DNA of 64,000 bases from JAXLSZ01 sp046330315 (GTDB lineage Bacteria > Actinomycetota > Thermoleophilia > Solirubrobacterales > 70-9): NCBI GenBank assembly GCA_046330315.1, contig JAXLSZ010000009.1, positions 62,001 through 126,000 of the forward strand. The letters are read 5' to 3'. The notes beneath the pieces are model-generated. The model did not search any database. It saw nothing but the letters and a program-made list of their open reading frames with translations, and was not told where the DNA came from. This document shows, in pieces, positions 50,788 through 59,465 of the stretch (position 1 is the stretch's first letter; each line of letters opens with the position of its first letter). Both the position numbers and the translations under genes were made by a program.

Positions 50788-52047
50788 TCAGCCGGAGCGG
50801 GGGAGGTCCGGGAAGTCGGCGGTCACCTCAGCCATGATCTCCAGGGCCCGGTCGAGGTGCTCGGTCTCGTGGGTCGCCATCAGGCTGGTCCGCAGCAGCG
50901 CCCCGCCCGGCGGCACGGCGGGGTGGATGGCGACGTTGGTGTAGACACCGGCGTCGAACAGGGCCCGCCAGAGCATCACCGCCTGCCAGTCCTCGCCGAC
51001 GATCACCGGCACGACCGGGGTGCTCGCCTCGGTTCCGTCCGGGAGCCGCCCGGGCTCGACCACGACCAGGCCGAGGTCGCGGAAGCCCTGGCGCAGGTAG
51101 GCGGCGTTGGAGAGCAGGCGCTCGAACAGCGCCGGGCCCTCGGAGCGGATCACCCGCAGCGCCCCCAGCGCCGCGCCGATCGCCGCCGGGACCGCCGAGG
51201 CGCTGAAGATGAAGGAGCGCGAGGCGATCCGCAGGTACTCGACCACGTCCTCCGGGCCGGCGATGAAGCCGCCGCAGGAGGCGAGGCTCTTGGAGAAGGT
51301 CCCCATGCGCAGGTCCACCCGGTCCTCCATCCCGAACAGCTCGCAGACGCCGGCGCCGCGGGCGCCGAGCACGCCGACGCCGTGGGCCTCGTCCACCATC
51401 AGCCGGGCGCCGTAGCGCTCGCAGAGCTCGACGGTCGGGGGCAGGTCGCAGAGGTCGCCCTCCATCGAGAAGACCCCGTCCACCACGACGAGCACGCCGC
51501 CTCCGTCCTCCGCGGCCCGCTGGAGCATGCGCTCGAGCTTGTCCATGCGGTTGTGGCGGAAGGGGCGGAGCTTGGCCCCCGAGAGGCGGCAGCCGTCGAG
51601 GATCGACGCGTGGTCCCCCGAGTCGCAGATCACCGTGTCGCCGGGCTCGAGGATCGTCCCGATGCAGCCCAGGTTCGACTGGTAGCCGGTGGTGAAGACG
51701 ATGGCGTCATCGGTCCCCATCCACTCGGCCAGCTCGCTCTCGAGCTCGATGTGCAGCGGCGTGGTGCCGTTGAGCAGGCGCGAGCCGGTGAGCCCGGTGC
51801 CGTAGGTCTCCAGCGCCTCGCGGGCGGCCTGCTTGACCCGCTCGTCGGTGGTCAGCCCCAGATAGTTGTTGGAGCCGAGCATGATCGTCTCGCGTCCCTC
51901 CATCTCGACGAGCGGCCCGGCCTGGGAGGTGAGCAGCCGGAAGTAGGGCAGCACGTCGGCCTGCCTGGCGGCCTCGAGCTGCTCGAGGCGGTCGTGGGTG
52001 CGGGCCTTCTCGAAGACGTCGATCGGGGCCCGCGCGGTCCCGGTCAT
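50788..52047 (-). CDS. Serine palmitoyltransferase-like alpha-oxoamine synthase (PLP enzyme)
   Basis: 419 residues. All AOS-family features are present: SNNYLGLTTDERV, YGTGLTGSRLLNGTTPLHIELE, PLP-stacking H146 in DHASILDGC, D219 and H222 in VDEAHG, and the Schiff-base K253 in GTFSKSLASCGGF. Several stretches fit bacterial serine palmitoyltransferase more than KBL or BioF: the RPFRHNRMDKLE segment and GVYTNVAIHPAVPPGGALLR followed by SLMATHETEHLDRAL. The Arg of the RPPATP loop of Sphingomonas SPT is not kept (I374), as I recall for Bacteroidetes-type SPT. It would condense serine with acyl-CoA to 3-ketosphinganine. A GNAT-like gene is divergent. Confidence 0.75.
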   Translation of the reverse strand: MTGTARAPIDVFEKARTHDRLEQLEAARQADVLPYFRLLTSQAGPLVEMEGRETIMLGSNNYLGLTTDERVKQAAREALETYGTGLTGSRLLNGTTPLHIELESELAEWMGTDDAIVFTTGYQSNLGCIGTILEPGDTVICDSGDHASILDGCRLSGAKLRPFRHNRMDKLERMLQRAAEDGGGVLVVVDGVFSMEGDLCDLPPTVELCERYGARLMVDEAHGVGVLGARGAGVCELFGMEDRVDLRMGTFSKSLASCGGFIAGPEDVVEYLRIASRSFIFSASAVPAAIGAALGALRVIRSEGPALFERLLSNAAYLRQGFRDLGLVVVEPGRLPDGTEASTPVVPVIVGEDWQAVMLWRALFDAGVYTNVAIHPAVPPGGALLRTSLMATHETEHLDRALEIMAEVTADFPDLPRSG

Positions 52048-52139
52048 GGAGGAAGTGTGGCAGCAGACGGCGCAGGACGCCGGCCAGCGGCGCGCGGACG
52101 GGGCGGCGGCCGGCCGCCCCTCCCGGGCGCCCGTTCCGC

Positions 52140-52145
52140 TAGCGT
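52140..52145 (+). promoter_or_regulatory. -10 box, leaderless GNAT-like gene
   Basis: TAGCGT ends 9 nt before the GTG of the GNAT-like gene. Confidence 0.4.
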
Positions 52146-52154
52146 GCCTCCGCC

Positions 52155-53291
52155 GTGTCCGAACTGCGAGTTCGCCCAGTCCAGAGCAGGCGGGACCTCA
52201 AGCGCTTCGTCAAGCTCCCCTTCCGCCTGCGCCGCCACGACTCCCGGTGGGTGGCGCCGCTGATCTTCGAGCGGATGCAGTTCCTCGACCGCTCACGCAA
52301 CCCCTTCTTCGAGCACGCCGAGGCCGTCTTCCTGCTCGCCGAGCGCGACGGCATCCCGGTCGGGAGGATCACCGCCCAGGTGGACCGCCGCTGGGACGAG
52401 TTCCAGGGCGGCAGCGACGGGATGTTCGGGTTCTTCGAGTCCGAGGACGATCCCGAGGTGGCCGGCGCGCTGCTCTCCGCTGCCTCCGAATGGGTTGCGG
52501 AGCGGGGCAGGGAGCGCATCCTCGGCCCCATGGACTTCACCACGAACGACGAGGTGGGCATCCTGGTCGAGGGATCCGAGCGGCCCCCGAGGATCCTCGA
52601 GCCCTGGCACCCCCCCTTCTACGGCCCGCTGGTCGAGGGCCAGGGCTACTCCAAGGCGATGGACCTGCTGATGTGGGACCTGCAGTTCGGGCACCTCAAG
52701 GAGGGCGAGCGCTTCGACCCTTCGATCCACGAGGCGGCCGACCGGGCTCTCGCCGAGGAGGGCATCACGATCCGCAAGATGCGAAAGCGCGACCTCGAGA
52801 ACGAGGTCCGCAAGTTCATGGAGGTCTACAACGAGGCGTGGAGCGGCAACTGGGGCTTCGTCCCGATCACCGAGGCCGAGGTCCGCTTCCAGGCGAAGAA
52901 CCTCAGGCCGGTCCTCGACGAGAAGTGGGCGTTCATGGCCGAGAAGGACGGCGAGGTGCTGGGTGCCGCCCTCACCCTGCCCGACATCAATCAGGTGCTC
53001 GCGAAGATGAACGGGCGCCTGCTGCCGTTCGGCTGGCTGAAGTTCCTGCTCGGCAAGCGCAGCATCGACCAGTGCCGGGTCTTCGCGCTCGGCGTCAAGC
53101 ACGCCTACCGCCACACCGGGGTCGCGGCGAGCCTCTACCTCAAGCACATCGAGGAGGCGGCCCGCCCCGGCGGGATCGTCGGCGGGGAGATGGGCTGGAT
53201 CCTCGAGACCAACGAGCCGATGAACCGCGCCATGGAGGGGATGGGCGGGGAGGTCGTCAAGAGGTACCGGATCTACGAGAAGGGTCTCTAG
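52155..53291 (+). CDS. GNAT-superfamily-like protein, candidate ceramide N-acyltransferase
   Basis: 378 residues. The N-half has a degenerate GNAT pattern (FLLAERDGIPVGRITAQVDRRW, and GPMDFTTNDEVGILVEG) and the C-half a second acetyltransferase-like core (FMAEKDGEVLGAALTLPDIN, FALGVKHAYRHTGVAASLYLKHIEEA). The overall form FxxLPFRLRRHDxxWVAPL...RNPFFEHAEA is found in large GNAT proteins of lipid clusters; bacterial ceramide synthase belongs to this superfamily. It diverges from an SPT-like gene by 107 bp. The link to ceramide synthesis rests on that pairing and on family-level resemblance. Another acyl acceptor is possible. Confidence 0.65.
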   Translation: MSELRVRPVQSRRDLKRFVKLPFRLRRHDSRWVAPLIFERMQFLDRSRNPFFEHAEAVFLLAERDGIPVGRITAQVDRRWDEFQGGSDGMFGFFESEDDPEVAGALLSAASEWVAERGRERILGPMDFTTNDEVGILVEGSERPPRILEPWHPPFYGPLVEGQGYSKAMDLLMWDLQFGHLKEGERFDPSIHEAADRALAEEGITIRKMRKRDLENEVRKFMEVYNEAWSGNWGFVPITEAEVRFQAKNLRPVLDEKWAFMAEKDGEVLGAALTLPDINQVLAKMNGRLLPFGWLKFLLGKRSIDQCRVFALGVKHAYRHTGVAASLYLKHIEEAARPGGIVGGEMGWILETNEPMNRAMEGMGGEVVKRYRIYEKGL

Positions 53292-53387
53292 GTAGGGGCG
53301 GCGGGGGCGCCGGGTGGTCTGATCCAGTGGATTCACGGTAAATGCGGGGTTTACGTAACGCCGCGTTCCTCCCGCCAGGTGCGTTAG

Positions 53388-53393
53388 TAGAGT
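53388..53393 (+). promoter_or_regulatory. -10 box, leaderless small protein gene
   Basis: TAGAGT ends 7 nt before the GTG. Confidence 0.45.
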
Positions 53394-53400
53394 CGGGCCG

Positions 53401-53724
53401 GTGAGCGGGCGAGAGGTGGACGAGCAGCTCGAGGGCGAGGTGGTCGCCGAGGAGGACGCGGAGGGGGTCGCGGCCGAGGCGAGGCCGCTGCCGCTTCCCT
53501 ACCGGTCCGCGGGCTCGCCGGTGCTGCGCAGCGAGGTCCGCACGGCCGCCCTGGCGGCGGCGGGTGGCGCCCTGGCCGGGGCGGCCACCGTGGCCGCGGT
53601 CAGGGCGGTGGGCGCGGTCGGTTCGCGCCGGCGCCTGCGGCGCGCGCCGCGCCGCCAGGAGAGGGTCGCCAACGTCGTCGCCAGCCGCTCCTTCCTGATC
53701 GACGTTCACCTGCTCGGCCGCTGA
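53401..53724 (+). CDS. Small protein with one hydrophobic helix and basic tail
   Basis: 107 residues. An acidic N-terminus (EVDEQLEGEVVAEEDAEG), an Ala/Gly-rich helix (TAALAAAGGALAGAATVAAV), then an Arg-rich patch (GSRRRLRRAPRRQERV) and a conserved-looking end (VVASRSFLIDVHLLG). No family recognised. It stops 2 nt before the glycosylase gene, so the two are co-transcribed. Confidence 0.55.
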   Translation: MSGREVDEQLEGEVVAEEDAEGVAAEARPLPLPYRSAGSPVLRSEVRTAALAAAGGALAGAATVAAVRAVGAVGSRRRLRRAPRRQERVANVVASRSFLIDVHLLGR

Positions 53725-53726
53725 GC

Positions 53727-54692
53727 GTGGCGGCGGCCGGAGCCCCGGCGCGAGCCCTGGAGTCCGAGGTCCGGCCTCCCTGGCCCTACCGCCTGCCCGC
53801 AAGCGGGGGCGGCGACCGGGCGATGCGCGTCCGGCGGGGATCGCTCTCGCGCCTGCTCCATGTCGAAGGGGCGCCGGTGCTGGTGCGGGCCTGGCAGCCG
53901 GCCCGCGACCTCGTGCGGCTGCGCGCCGAGCCGGTCGATCCGGGCCTCGTCACCTACCCGCCGCCCGCCCCCGCCCCCGCGGCCCCGGCCGGCCGGTCCG
54001 AGCTCTCGGTGGCGCTGGAGCGGATGCGCTTCGCGCTCGGGGTCGACGACGACCTCGCGGACTTCCACGGGCGCTTCCGGCGCGATCCCCTGCTCGGGCC
54101 GCTGCTCCGCCGCCGCCCCCATCTGCGCCCCCGCCGCCGTCCCTGGCCCTGGGAGGCGCTGGCCTGGGCGATCACGGCGCAGCTGATCGAGGCCGAACGG
54201 GCGGCCCGCATCCAGCGGCGGATCGTGGGCCGCTGGGGGCCGCGCCTCGGCGAGGGGCGCGAGGCGCTTCGCGACGTCCCCGAGGCGGGGCTGATCGCCG
54301 GCAGGGCCCCGGCCGAGCTGGAGTCGATGGACCTCTCGGCGAGGCGGGCGATCGCGATGGTCGTCGTCGCCCGGGGGGTGGCTTCGGGTCGCTGCGACCT
54401 CTCCGATCCGCTCGACGACCGCCGCCTGCTCGCCACCCCGAACGTCGGGGCCTGGACCGTGCAGTGCCTCGGCCTCGGGGGGCGGGGGGATCCCGACTCG
54501 CTGCCGGCCGGCGATCTCGCCTACGTCAAGCTGGTCGGCCGCCTGGCCGGGCTCGGCCGCCGGGCCGCCGTCAGCGAGGTCGAGGAGTTCTACGAGCCCT
54601 ACCGTCCCTACCGGGCGCTGGCTGGGCTCCACACCCTGGTCGGCCTTCGCCACGCCGTCGCGCAGGGGCCGCCGCTCCGCGCTGCCGCCTGA
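53727..54692 (+). CDS. alkA: AlkA-like DNA-3-methyladenine glycosylase (HhH-GPD)
   Basis: 321 residues. The HhH-GPD domain covers 140-310: WEALAWAITAQLIEAERAAR replaces the usual EQQI helix, the hairpin is LLATPNVGAWTVQCLGLG, and the catalytic Asp is D263 in SLPAGDLAYVKLVG. The N-domain (20-130) is poorly conserved. It removes alkylated bases in base-excision repair. GTG start 2 nt after the upstream small gene. Confidence 0.85.
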   Translation: MAAAGAPARALESEVRPPWPYRLPASGGGDRAMRVRRGSLSRLLHVEGAPVLVRAWQPARDLVRLRAEPVDPGLVTYPPPAPAPAAPAGRSELSVALERMRFALGVDDDLADFHGRFRRDPLLGPLLRRRPHLRPRRRPWPWEALAWAITAQLIEAERAARIQRRIVGRWGPRLGEGREALRDVPEAGLIAGRAPAELESMDLSARRAIAMVVVARGVASGRCDLSDPLDDRRLLATPNVGAWTVQCLGLGGRGDPDSLPAGDLAYVKLVGRLAGLGRRAAVSEVEEFYEPYRPYRALAGLHTLVGLRHAVAQGPPLRAAA

Positions 54693-54799
54693 GCGCCGCC
54701 GGGAACCCGCGCAAGGCCCGCTGCCGCCCATCAAGGGCGGGCGCAACCCGCCGATATACGGGTGTGGCAGCCAATCCTTCTCGGGTCAACGGTGCCCCG

Positions 54800-57487
54800 A
54801 TGCCTCGCGTCACGGAGGGGGTCAGGGCCCGCATCGCCGTGTTCCTCGACACGGTCTCCTGCCAGGAGGACGAGCGCAGGGCCCTGGAGGCCGGGGCGCG
54901 CGAGGTCGCGACCGCGATGGGCGCCGCGGCCGCGGCCGTGGTCAGCCCCGGTCGCGTCGAGGCCTCGGTCGGCTTCCCGCCCCCCGGCCCGGGGTCGGCC
55001 GAGCTGATCGCCGTCGCCGAGGGAAGGACCGACGAGGTCCGCTTCAACGGCAAGGGGGTCTGCCGGGCGGCGGGGGCACCGGTGGACCTTGAGACGCGGA
55101 CCTACCTGGTCGTCGTCAGGGCCGACGGGGAGCGCTTCCCCGCGTCCAAGATCGAGGTGCTTCCCGAGTACGCGCACGCCCTCGACACCGGGGTTCGGCT
55201 GCTGGGCGGGCGAAGCAGGGAGCGCGAGCTCCGAAGGCGGGCGGAGGACGAGGCGAGGGTCCGCCGCAGGGCGGAGAACGACTACCGGAGCCTGGTCGAG
55301 CGGCTGCCGGCGATCGTCTACACGGCCGAGTTGGGGGAGAGCGGCCGCTGGCGCTACGTCAGCCCCCAGATCGAGGAGATCCTCGGCTTCACCCCGGCCG
55401 AATGGTCGGCCGACCCCACGCTCTGGGCCCGGCAAATCCACCCCGACGACCGCGAGCGGGCGCTCGGCCAGGAGTCCGGGCGGGTGGCCGGCGACCGCAA
55501 CCCGCCCCCGATCGACTACAGGCTCCTCACCAAGGACGGCAGCGCGGTCTGGGTCCTCGACGAGGCGGTCCTCGAGCCCGACGACGACGGCGTACCTCTC
55601 TGGCACGGGGTCCTCTACGACATCAGCGAGCGCAAGAGCGCCGAGCAGCGGGTCCGGCGCAGCGCCGCCCAGCAGGCCGCGGTCGCCAGGCTCGGCGAGC
55701 AGGCTCTCGCCGGCGAGGACCCGTCGGCCCTGATGGAGACCGCGGCCGGCGTGGTCCGCGAGATCCAGGGGGTCGCGGAGGCCTGCGTGTGGGAGCTGCC
55801 GCCCCACGGGCGCACGCTTCGGCTGCGAGCGGGCCTCGATTCCACCCGCCGGGGGTCGGGCCGGATCACCGCCGCCCGGGACTCCCACGCGGGGGCGGCG
55901 GTCGAGTCGGGCCTGCACGTGATCGTCGACGACTGGGAGAGCGAGAGCCGCTTCACGATGCCGCCGGCGCTGCGGGTGCTCGGGATTCGCAGCAGCCTGG
56001 CCGTGGTCATCGACGGCAAGGAGCAGCCCTTCGGGGTGCTGGACATCCACTCGCGGGAGCCGGGCCGGTTCGCCCCCGAGGACGTCCACTTCGTGCAGGC
56101 GGCCGCCAACGTCCTCGCCGACGCGATCGAGCGCCGCCGCGCCGACGAGTCGCTTCGCCACAGGGTGCTGCACGACGCCCTCACGGGCCTGCCCAACCGG
56201 CTGCTCTTCGTCGACACGCTCGGCGCAGCCCTGGAGAGGGGGGCGGCGGGAGGCGCGCCGATCGGGGTCCTCTTCCTCGATCTCGACCACTTCAAGCTGA
56301 TCAACGACAGCCTCGGCCACCACCAGGGCGACGAGCTGCTGCGGGCCATCGCCCCCCGCCTGCGCGCCCACCTGCGGCCCGGAGACACGGTGGCGCGTTT
56401 CGGTGGCGATGAGTTCGGGATCCTGGTCGAGGAGCTGGCCGACGAGCGCGAGGCGATGGCGATCGCCGAGCGGGTCGCCAGCGCCTTCACGAGGTCGTTC
56501 AAGCTCAACGGGGTCGAGCACTTCGTGACCTCCAGCATCGGAATCGCCGTGGCCTCTCCGGGAGACCCGGAGGCGACCGCCGAGTCGCTGATCCGCGACG
56601 CCGACGCGGCCATGTACAGGGCGAAGGAGAAGGGGCGCGCCCGCTACGAGCTCTTCGACGCCGAGATGCGGGCGCGGGCGGTGCGGCGCCTGGAGGTCGA
56701 GCGCGAGCTGCGCCAGGCGCTGGAGCGCGACGAGTTCACGCTGCGCTACCAGCCGATCGTCTCGCTGGCCAGCGGGGAGGTGCACCGCGTCGAGGCGCTG
56801 GTCCGCTGGCAGCATCCCCAGCGCGGGCTGCTCGAGCCCTCGGAGTTCGTGCCGGTCGCCGAGGACAGCGGGCTGATCGAGCCGATCGGGCGCCTGGTCA
56901 TCGAGCGCGCCTGCGAGCAGACCCTGCGCTGGCACGCCGAGCGCCCCGACGCCCGGCCGGTCGGCCTCTCGGTCAACCTCTCGGCCCGTCAGGTGACCAA
57001 CCGCGACCTGCCGGCGACGGTCTCCGAGGTCCTCGTCCGCACCGGGCTGGAGCCCTCCGAGCTCCACCTGGAGATCACCGAGAGCGCCCTCGTCGAGGAG
57101 TACGGGCAGGCGGCGGCGACCCTGGAGGCGCTCAGCGAGCTCGGGGTCGGCCTGGTGCTCGACGACTTCGGCACCGGCTACTCCTCGCTGGCCTACCTCA
57201 ACAGATTCCCGCTGGACGTGCTGAAGATCGACCGCTCCTTCGTGGACGGGCTCGGCGTCGAGCAGGAGCGCACGGCGATCGTCGAGGCGATCATCGCGAT
57301 GGCGCGCGCGCTGGACCTCGAGGTGGTCGCCGAGGGGGTCGGCGACCCCGGCCAGGTGTCCGAGCTGAAGAGGCTGGGCTGCGACTACGCGCAGGGCTTC
57401 CTCTTCGCGCGGCCGATGGCTCCCCAGCAGGTCTCGGCGCTGCTCGCCGAGGCCAGCCCCTACCCGGTGATCGTCCCCGGCAGGTAG
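54800..57487 (+). CDS. PAS-GAF-GGDEF-EAL cyclic-di-GMP signalling protein
   Basis: 895 residues, soluble. An N-terminal sensor-like region (1-150, FLDTVSCQEDERRALEAG) is followed by a coiled linker, PAS (about 160-285, with HPDDRERA), GAF (300-450), GGDEF (455-615, RFGGDEFGIL intact) and EAL (630-880). EAL motifs are complete: EALVRW, LSARQ region, DDFGTGYSSL and EVVAEGV. Both diguanylate cyclase and phosphodiesterase activity are possible. A GTG at 54764, 3 nt after a TATACG -10-like box, is an alternative start adding 12 residues. The 3' end overlaps the convergent transporter gene by 28 bp. Confidence 0.9.
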   Translation: MPRVTEGVRARIAVFLDTVSCQEDERRALEAGAREVATAMGAAAAAVVSPGRVEASVGFPPPGPGSAELIAVAEGRTDEVRFNGKGVCRAAGAPVDLETRTYLVVVRADGERFPASKIEVLPEYAHALDTGVRLLGGRSRERELRRRAEDEARVRRRAENDYRSLVERLPAIVYTAELGESGRWRYVSPQIEEILGFTPAEWSADPTLWARQIHPDDRERALGQESGRVAGDRNPPPIDYRLLTKDGSAVWVLDEAVLEPDDDGVPLWHGVLYDISERKSAEQRVRRSAAQQAAVARLGEQALAGEDPSALMETAAGVVREIQGVAEACVWELPPHGRTLRLRAGLDSTRRGSGRITAARDSHAGAAVESGLHVIVDDWESESRFTMPPALRVLGIRSSLAVVIDGKEQPFGVLDIHSREPGRFAPEDVHFVQAAANVLADAIERRRADESLRHRVLHDALTGLPNRLLFVDTLGAALERGAAGGAPIGVLFLDLDHFKLINDSLGHHQGDELLRAIAPRLRAHLRPGDTVARFGGDEFGILVEELADEREAMAIAERVASAFTRSFKLNGVEHFVTSSIGIAVASPGDPEATAESLIRDADAAMYRAKEKGRARYELFDAEMRARAVRRLEVERELRQALERDEFTLRYQPIVSLASGEVHRVEALVRWQHPQRGLLEPSEFVPVAEDSGLIEPIGRLVIERACEQTLRWHAERPDARPVGLSVNLSARQVTNRDLPATVSEVLVRTGLEPSELHLEITESALVEEYGQAAATLEALSELGVGLVLDDFGTGYSSLAYLNRFPLDVLKIDRSFVDGLGVEQERTAIVEAIIAMARALDLEVVAEGVGDPGQVSELKRLGCDYAQGFLFARPMAPQQVSALLAEASPYPVIVPGR

Positions 57488-58557
57488 GCGTTGGTCAAGA
57501 GCGCCGCCGGAGCGAACAGCGTGGAGACCAGCCCGTTGTCGCGCATCCAGCCGGCGAAGCGCCGCCAGGCCGCCGGGTCCATGTAGCCGTAGGGCCGGTC
57601 GGGATCGCTGGGCTCCAGCAGCGGCAAGGTGGCGGCCATCTCGGCCGCGGTCGTCTTCTCGTCAAGAGCGCTGTTGGCGTCGAGGATGGCCTGGGTGGCG
57701 AGCCGGGGCCGTCGTTCGGCGGCGGCGGTCCCCCGCGCGAGCGCGGCGATGAAGAGCCGGATCGGGTCGGGGTCGGACTCGAGCCGCTTGCCCCGGGCGA
57801 CGAGCACGAGCTCGTCATAGGGCGGGACCCCGAGGCGGTCGACGGGGGTGACCACCGGCTTCTTGCCCCTGACCGCCAGGTCGACCCCCTCGATGTTGCG
57901 GAAGCCGCCGAGGATCGCGGCGGCGCGTCCGCCGAGCAGCGCCGGCAGCAGCCCCAGGCCCACGTTCACCGACTTCACCTCGGACTCGCTCAGCCCCGCC
58001 CTCGCCAGGATCGTCTTCAGGTAGGCGGCCTGGTAGGGGATACCGGCCGTTGCGACGGTCTTCCCCTTGAGGTCGCCGACGCCCTTGATCCCGGACTTCT
58101 TCAGCCAGATCATCGAGGTGAGGGGGCGGTCCACGATCGCCGCCACCGCCCGCACGTCGAGCCCCTGCTCGCGGGCCAGGACGACCTCGGGCTGGTAGGA
58201 GACGGCCAGGTCCGCCTGCCCGGTTGCAACCTGCTTGATCGGCGAGGACGGGTCCGACGGGGCGGTGATCGAGACGTCGAGGCCGGCGTCGCGGAAGTAA
58301 CCGAGCTTCTTCGCCATGTAGATCCCCGCGTGATCGGGGTTCGGGTAGAAGTCGAGGACCAAGTCGAGTGGCTCGGTCCCGGGCTGAACGTCCTCCGACT
58401 TCTCCCCGCACCCGGCGAGCGCCAGGGCCCCGAGCAGCAGGGCGAGCATGAGGGCCGCGAGGCCGGCCCGGCGGGCCGGTGGCAGCGGCCGGTGATCTCG
58501 GGTGCGGGCGCTCACGGCTGCCGCGACACTACCGCCCGCCGTCTCGGCCCCGCTCAC
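57460..58557 (-). CDS. thiY: Thiamine-precursor ABC transporter substrate-binding lipoprotein (NMT1/THI5-like)
   Basis: About 365 residues from the GTG that overlaps the permease stop (GTGA); a GTG at 58515 gives a shorter, more usual signal peptide. Lipobox LAGC follows a strong hydrophobic stretch. The NMT1/THI5 fold is shown by LVLDFYPNPDHAGIYMAKKLGYF and DLAVSYQPEVVLAREQGLDV (split), where the THI5-type substrate loop lies. It binds a pyrimidine such as HMP or formylaminopyrimidine. The operon is under a TPP riboswitch, which supports the substrate. Confidence 0.85.
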   Translation of the reverse strand: MSGAETAGGSVAAAVSARTRDHRPLPPARRAGLAALMLALLLGALALAGCGEKSEDVQPGTEPLDLVLDFYPNPDHAGIYMAKKLGYFRDAGLDVSITAPSDPSSPIKQVATGQADLAVSYQPEVVLAREQGLDVRAVAAIVDRPLTSMIWLKKSGIKGVGDLKGKTVATAGIPYQAAYLKTILARAGLSESEVKSVNVGLGLLPALLGGRAAAILGGFRNIEGVDLAVRGKKPVVTPVDRLGVPPYDELVLVARGKRLESDPDPIRLFIAALARGTAAAERRPRLATQAILDANSALDEKTTAAEMAATLPLLEPSDPDRPYGYMDPAAWRRFAGWMRDNGLVSTLFAPAALLTNAYLPGTITG

Positions 58558-59462
58558 CGCCACCGGACCACCGCCCGCTCCAGTGCCGAGAGCGCGGCGA
58601 ACAGCAGGATTGCCATCGCCGAGAGCAGCACCACCGAGGCGAAGACCCGCGCGGTCAGCAGGTTCGCGTTGTCCTGGTTGATCAGGTAGCCGAGGCCGGA
58701 GCTCGCGCCGGCCCACTCGCCGAAGACGGCGCCGATCACGGCCACGGCCACCGCGATCTTGGCGCCGCTGAAGGCGTAGGGCAGCGCCGCGGGGGCCTCG
58801 ACCCTGGTGAAGATCTGGGCACGCGAGCCGTCGAGCGTGCGCATCATCTTCACCGCGTCGGGGTCGACCGAACGCAGCCCGTCGAGGGCGTTGACGGTGA
58901 TCGGGAAGAAGCAGATCAGGGCGATGATCCCGAGCTTCGGCCCCACCCCGTAGCCGAACCAGATCACCAGGATCGGGGCGACGACGACGATCGGGACCGT
59001 CTGGGAGGCGACCAGTAGCGGATAGAGGGCCCGGCGCAGGGTCTCGGAGAGATGGAGGATCACCGCGAATCCAAGCCCGGCGGCGACCGCGACCGCGAAT
59101 CCGAGACCGACCTCGCGCAGCGTCACCCAGGCGTTGTCGGCGAGAAGCGAGCGGTTCTCCCAGAGCGATTGGCCGACCTCGCTCGGCGCGGGCACCAGGA
59201 TCCGGTCTATGCCCAGTGCGCCCGAGAGCAGCCCGGTGTCGGTCAGCGCCTGCCAGAGCCCGATCAGGGCGACGAACAGGACGGCCGGGAGGATCCAGCC
59301 CAGCGCCCCCTGGCTCCTGCGGCCGGGCCCCTTCACGGCCCCAGTCCGCATCGCCTCCTGCGACCGGCGGCTGTTCATTGCCCCAGTCCGAATCGCCGCC
59401 CGCGACCGGCGGCTCTTCATCGCCCCAGTCCGAATCGCCTCCCGCGACCGGCGGCTCTTCAT
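58554..59462 (-). CDS. thiX: Thiamine-precursor ABC transporter permease
   Basis: 302 residues. The ATG overlaps the ATPase stop (ATGA). Residues 1-45 are three 14-residue repeats (GAMKSRRSREAIRT), each with its own Met, from a 42-bp array; they form a basic cytoplasmic tail. The BPD-transport inner-membrane domain follows with six helices. The EAA loop is DPDAVKMMRTLDGSRAQIFTRVEAPAALP (split), and GFAVAVAAGLGFAVIL is typical of the SsuC/ThiX class. Confidence 0.85.
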   Translation of the reverse strand: MKSRRSREAIRTGAMKSRRSRAAIRTGAMNSRRSQEAMRTGAVKGPGRRSQGALGWILPAVLFVALIGLWQALTDTGLLSGALGIDRILVPAPSEVGQSLWENRSLLADNAWVTLREVGLGFAVAVAAGLGFAVILHLSETLRRALYPLLVASQTVPIVVVAPILVIWFGYGVGPKLGIIALICFFPITVNALDGLRSVDPDAVKMMRTLDGSRAQIFTRVEAPAALPYAFSGAKIAVAVAVIGAVFGEWAGASSGLGYLINQDNANLLTARVFASVVLLSAMAILLFAALSALERAVVRWR

Positions 59463-59465
59463 CGC
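59339..59465. repeat. 42-bp tandem repeat array (coding, 3 copies)
   Basis: CCCCAGTCCG marks copies at 59339, 59381 and 59423. Each unit encodes 14 residues and an in-frame ATG; the third copy reaches the junction with the ATPase stop codon. Confidence 0.9.

Noticed and set aside
50788..52047. Annotation as glycine C-acetyltransferase (KBL) or BioF
   Set aside because: No threonine dehydrogenase or biotin gene is adjacent and the C-terminal motif fits SPT better. It was kept as a lower-ranked alternative rather than excluded.
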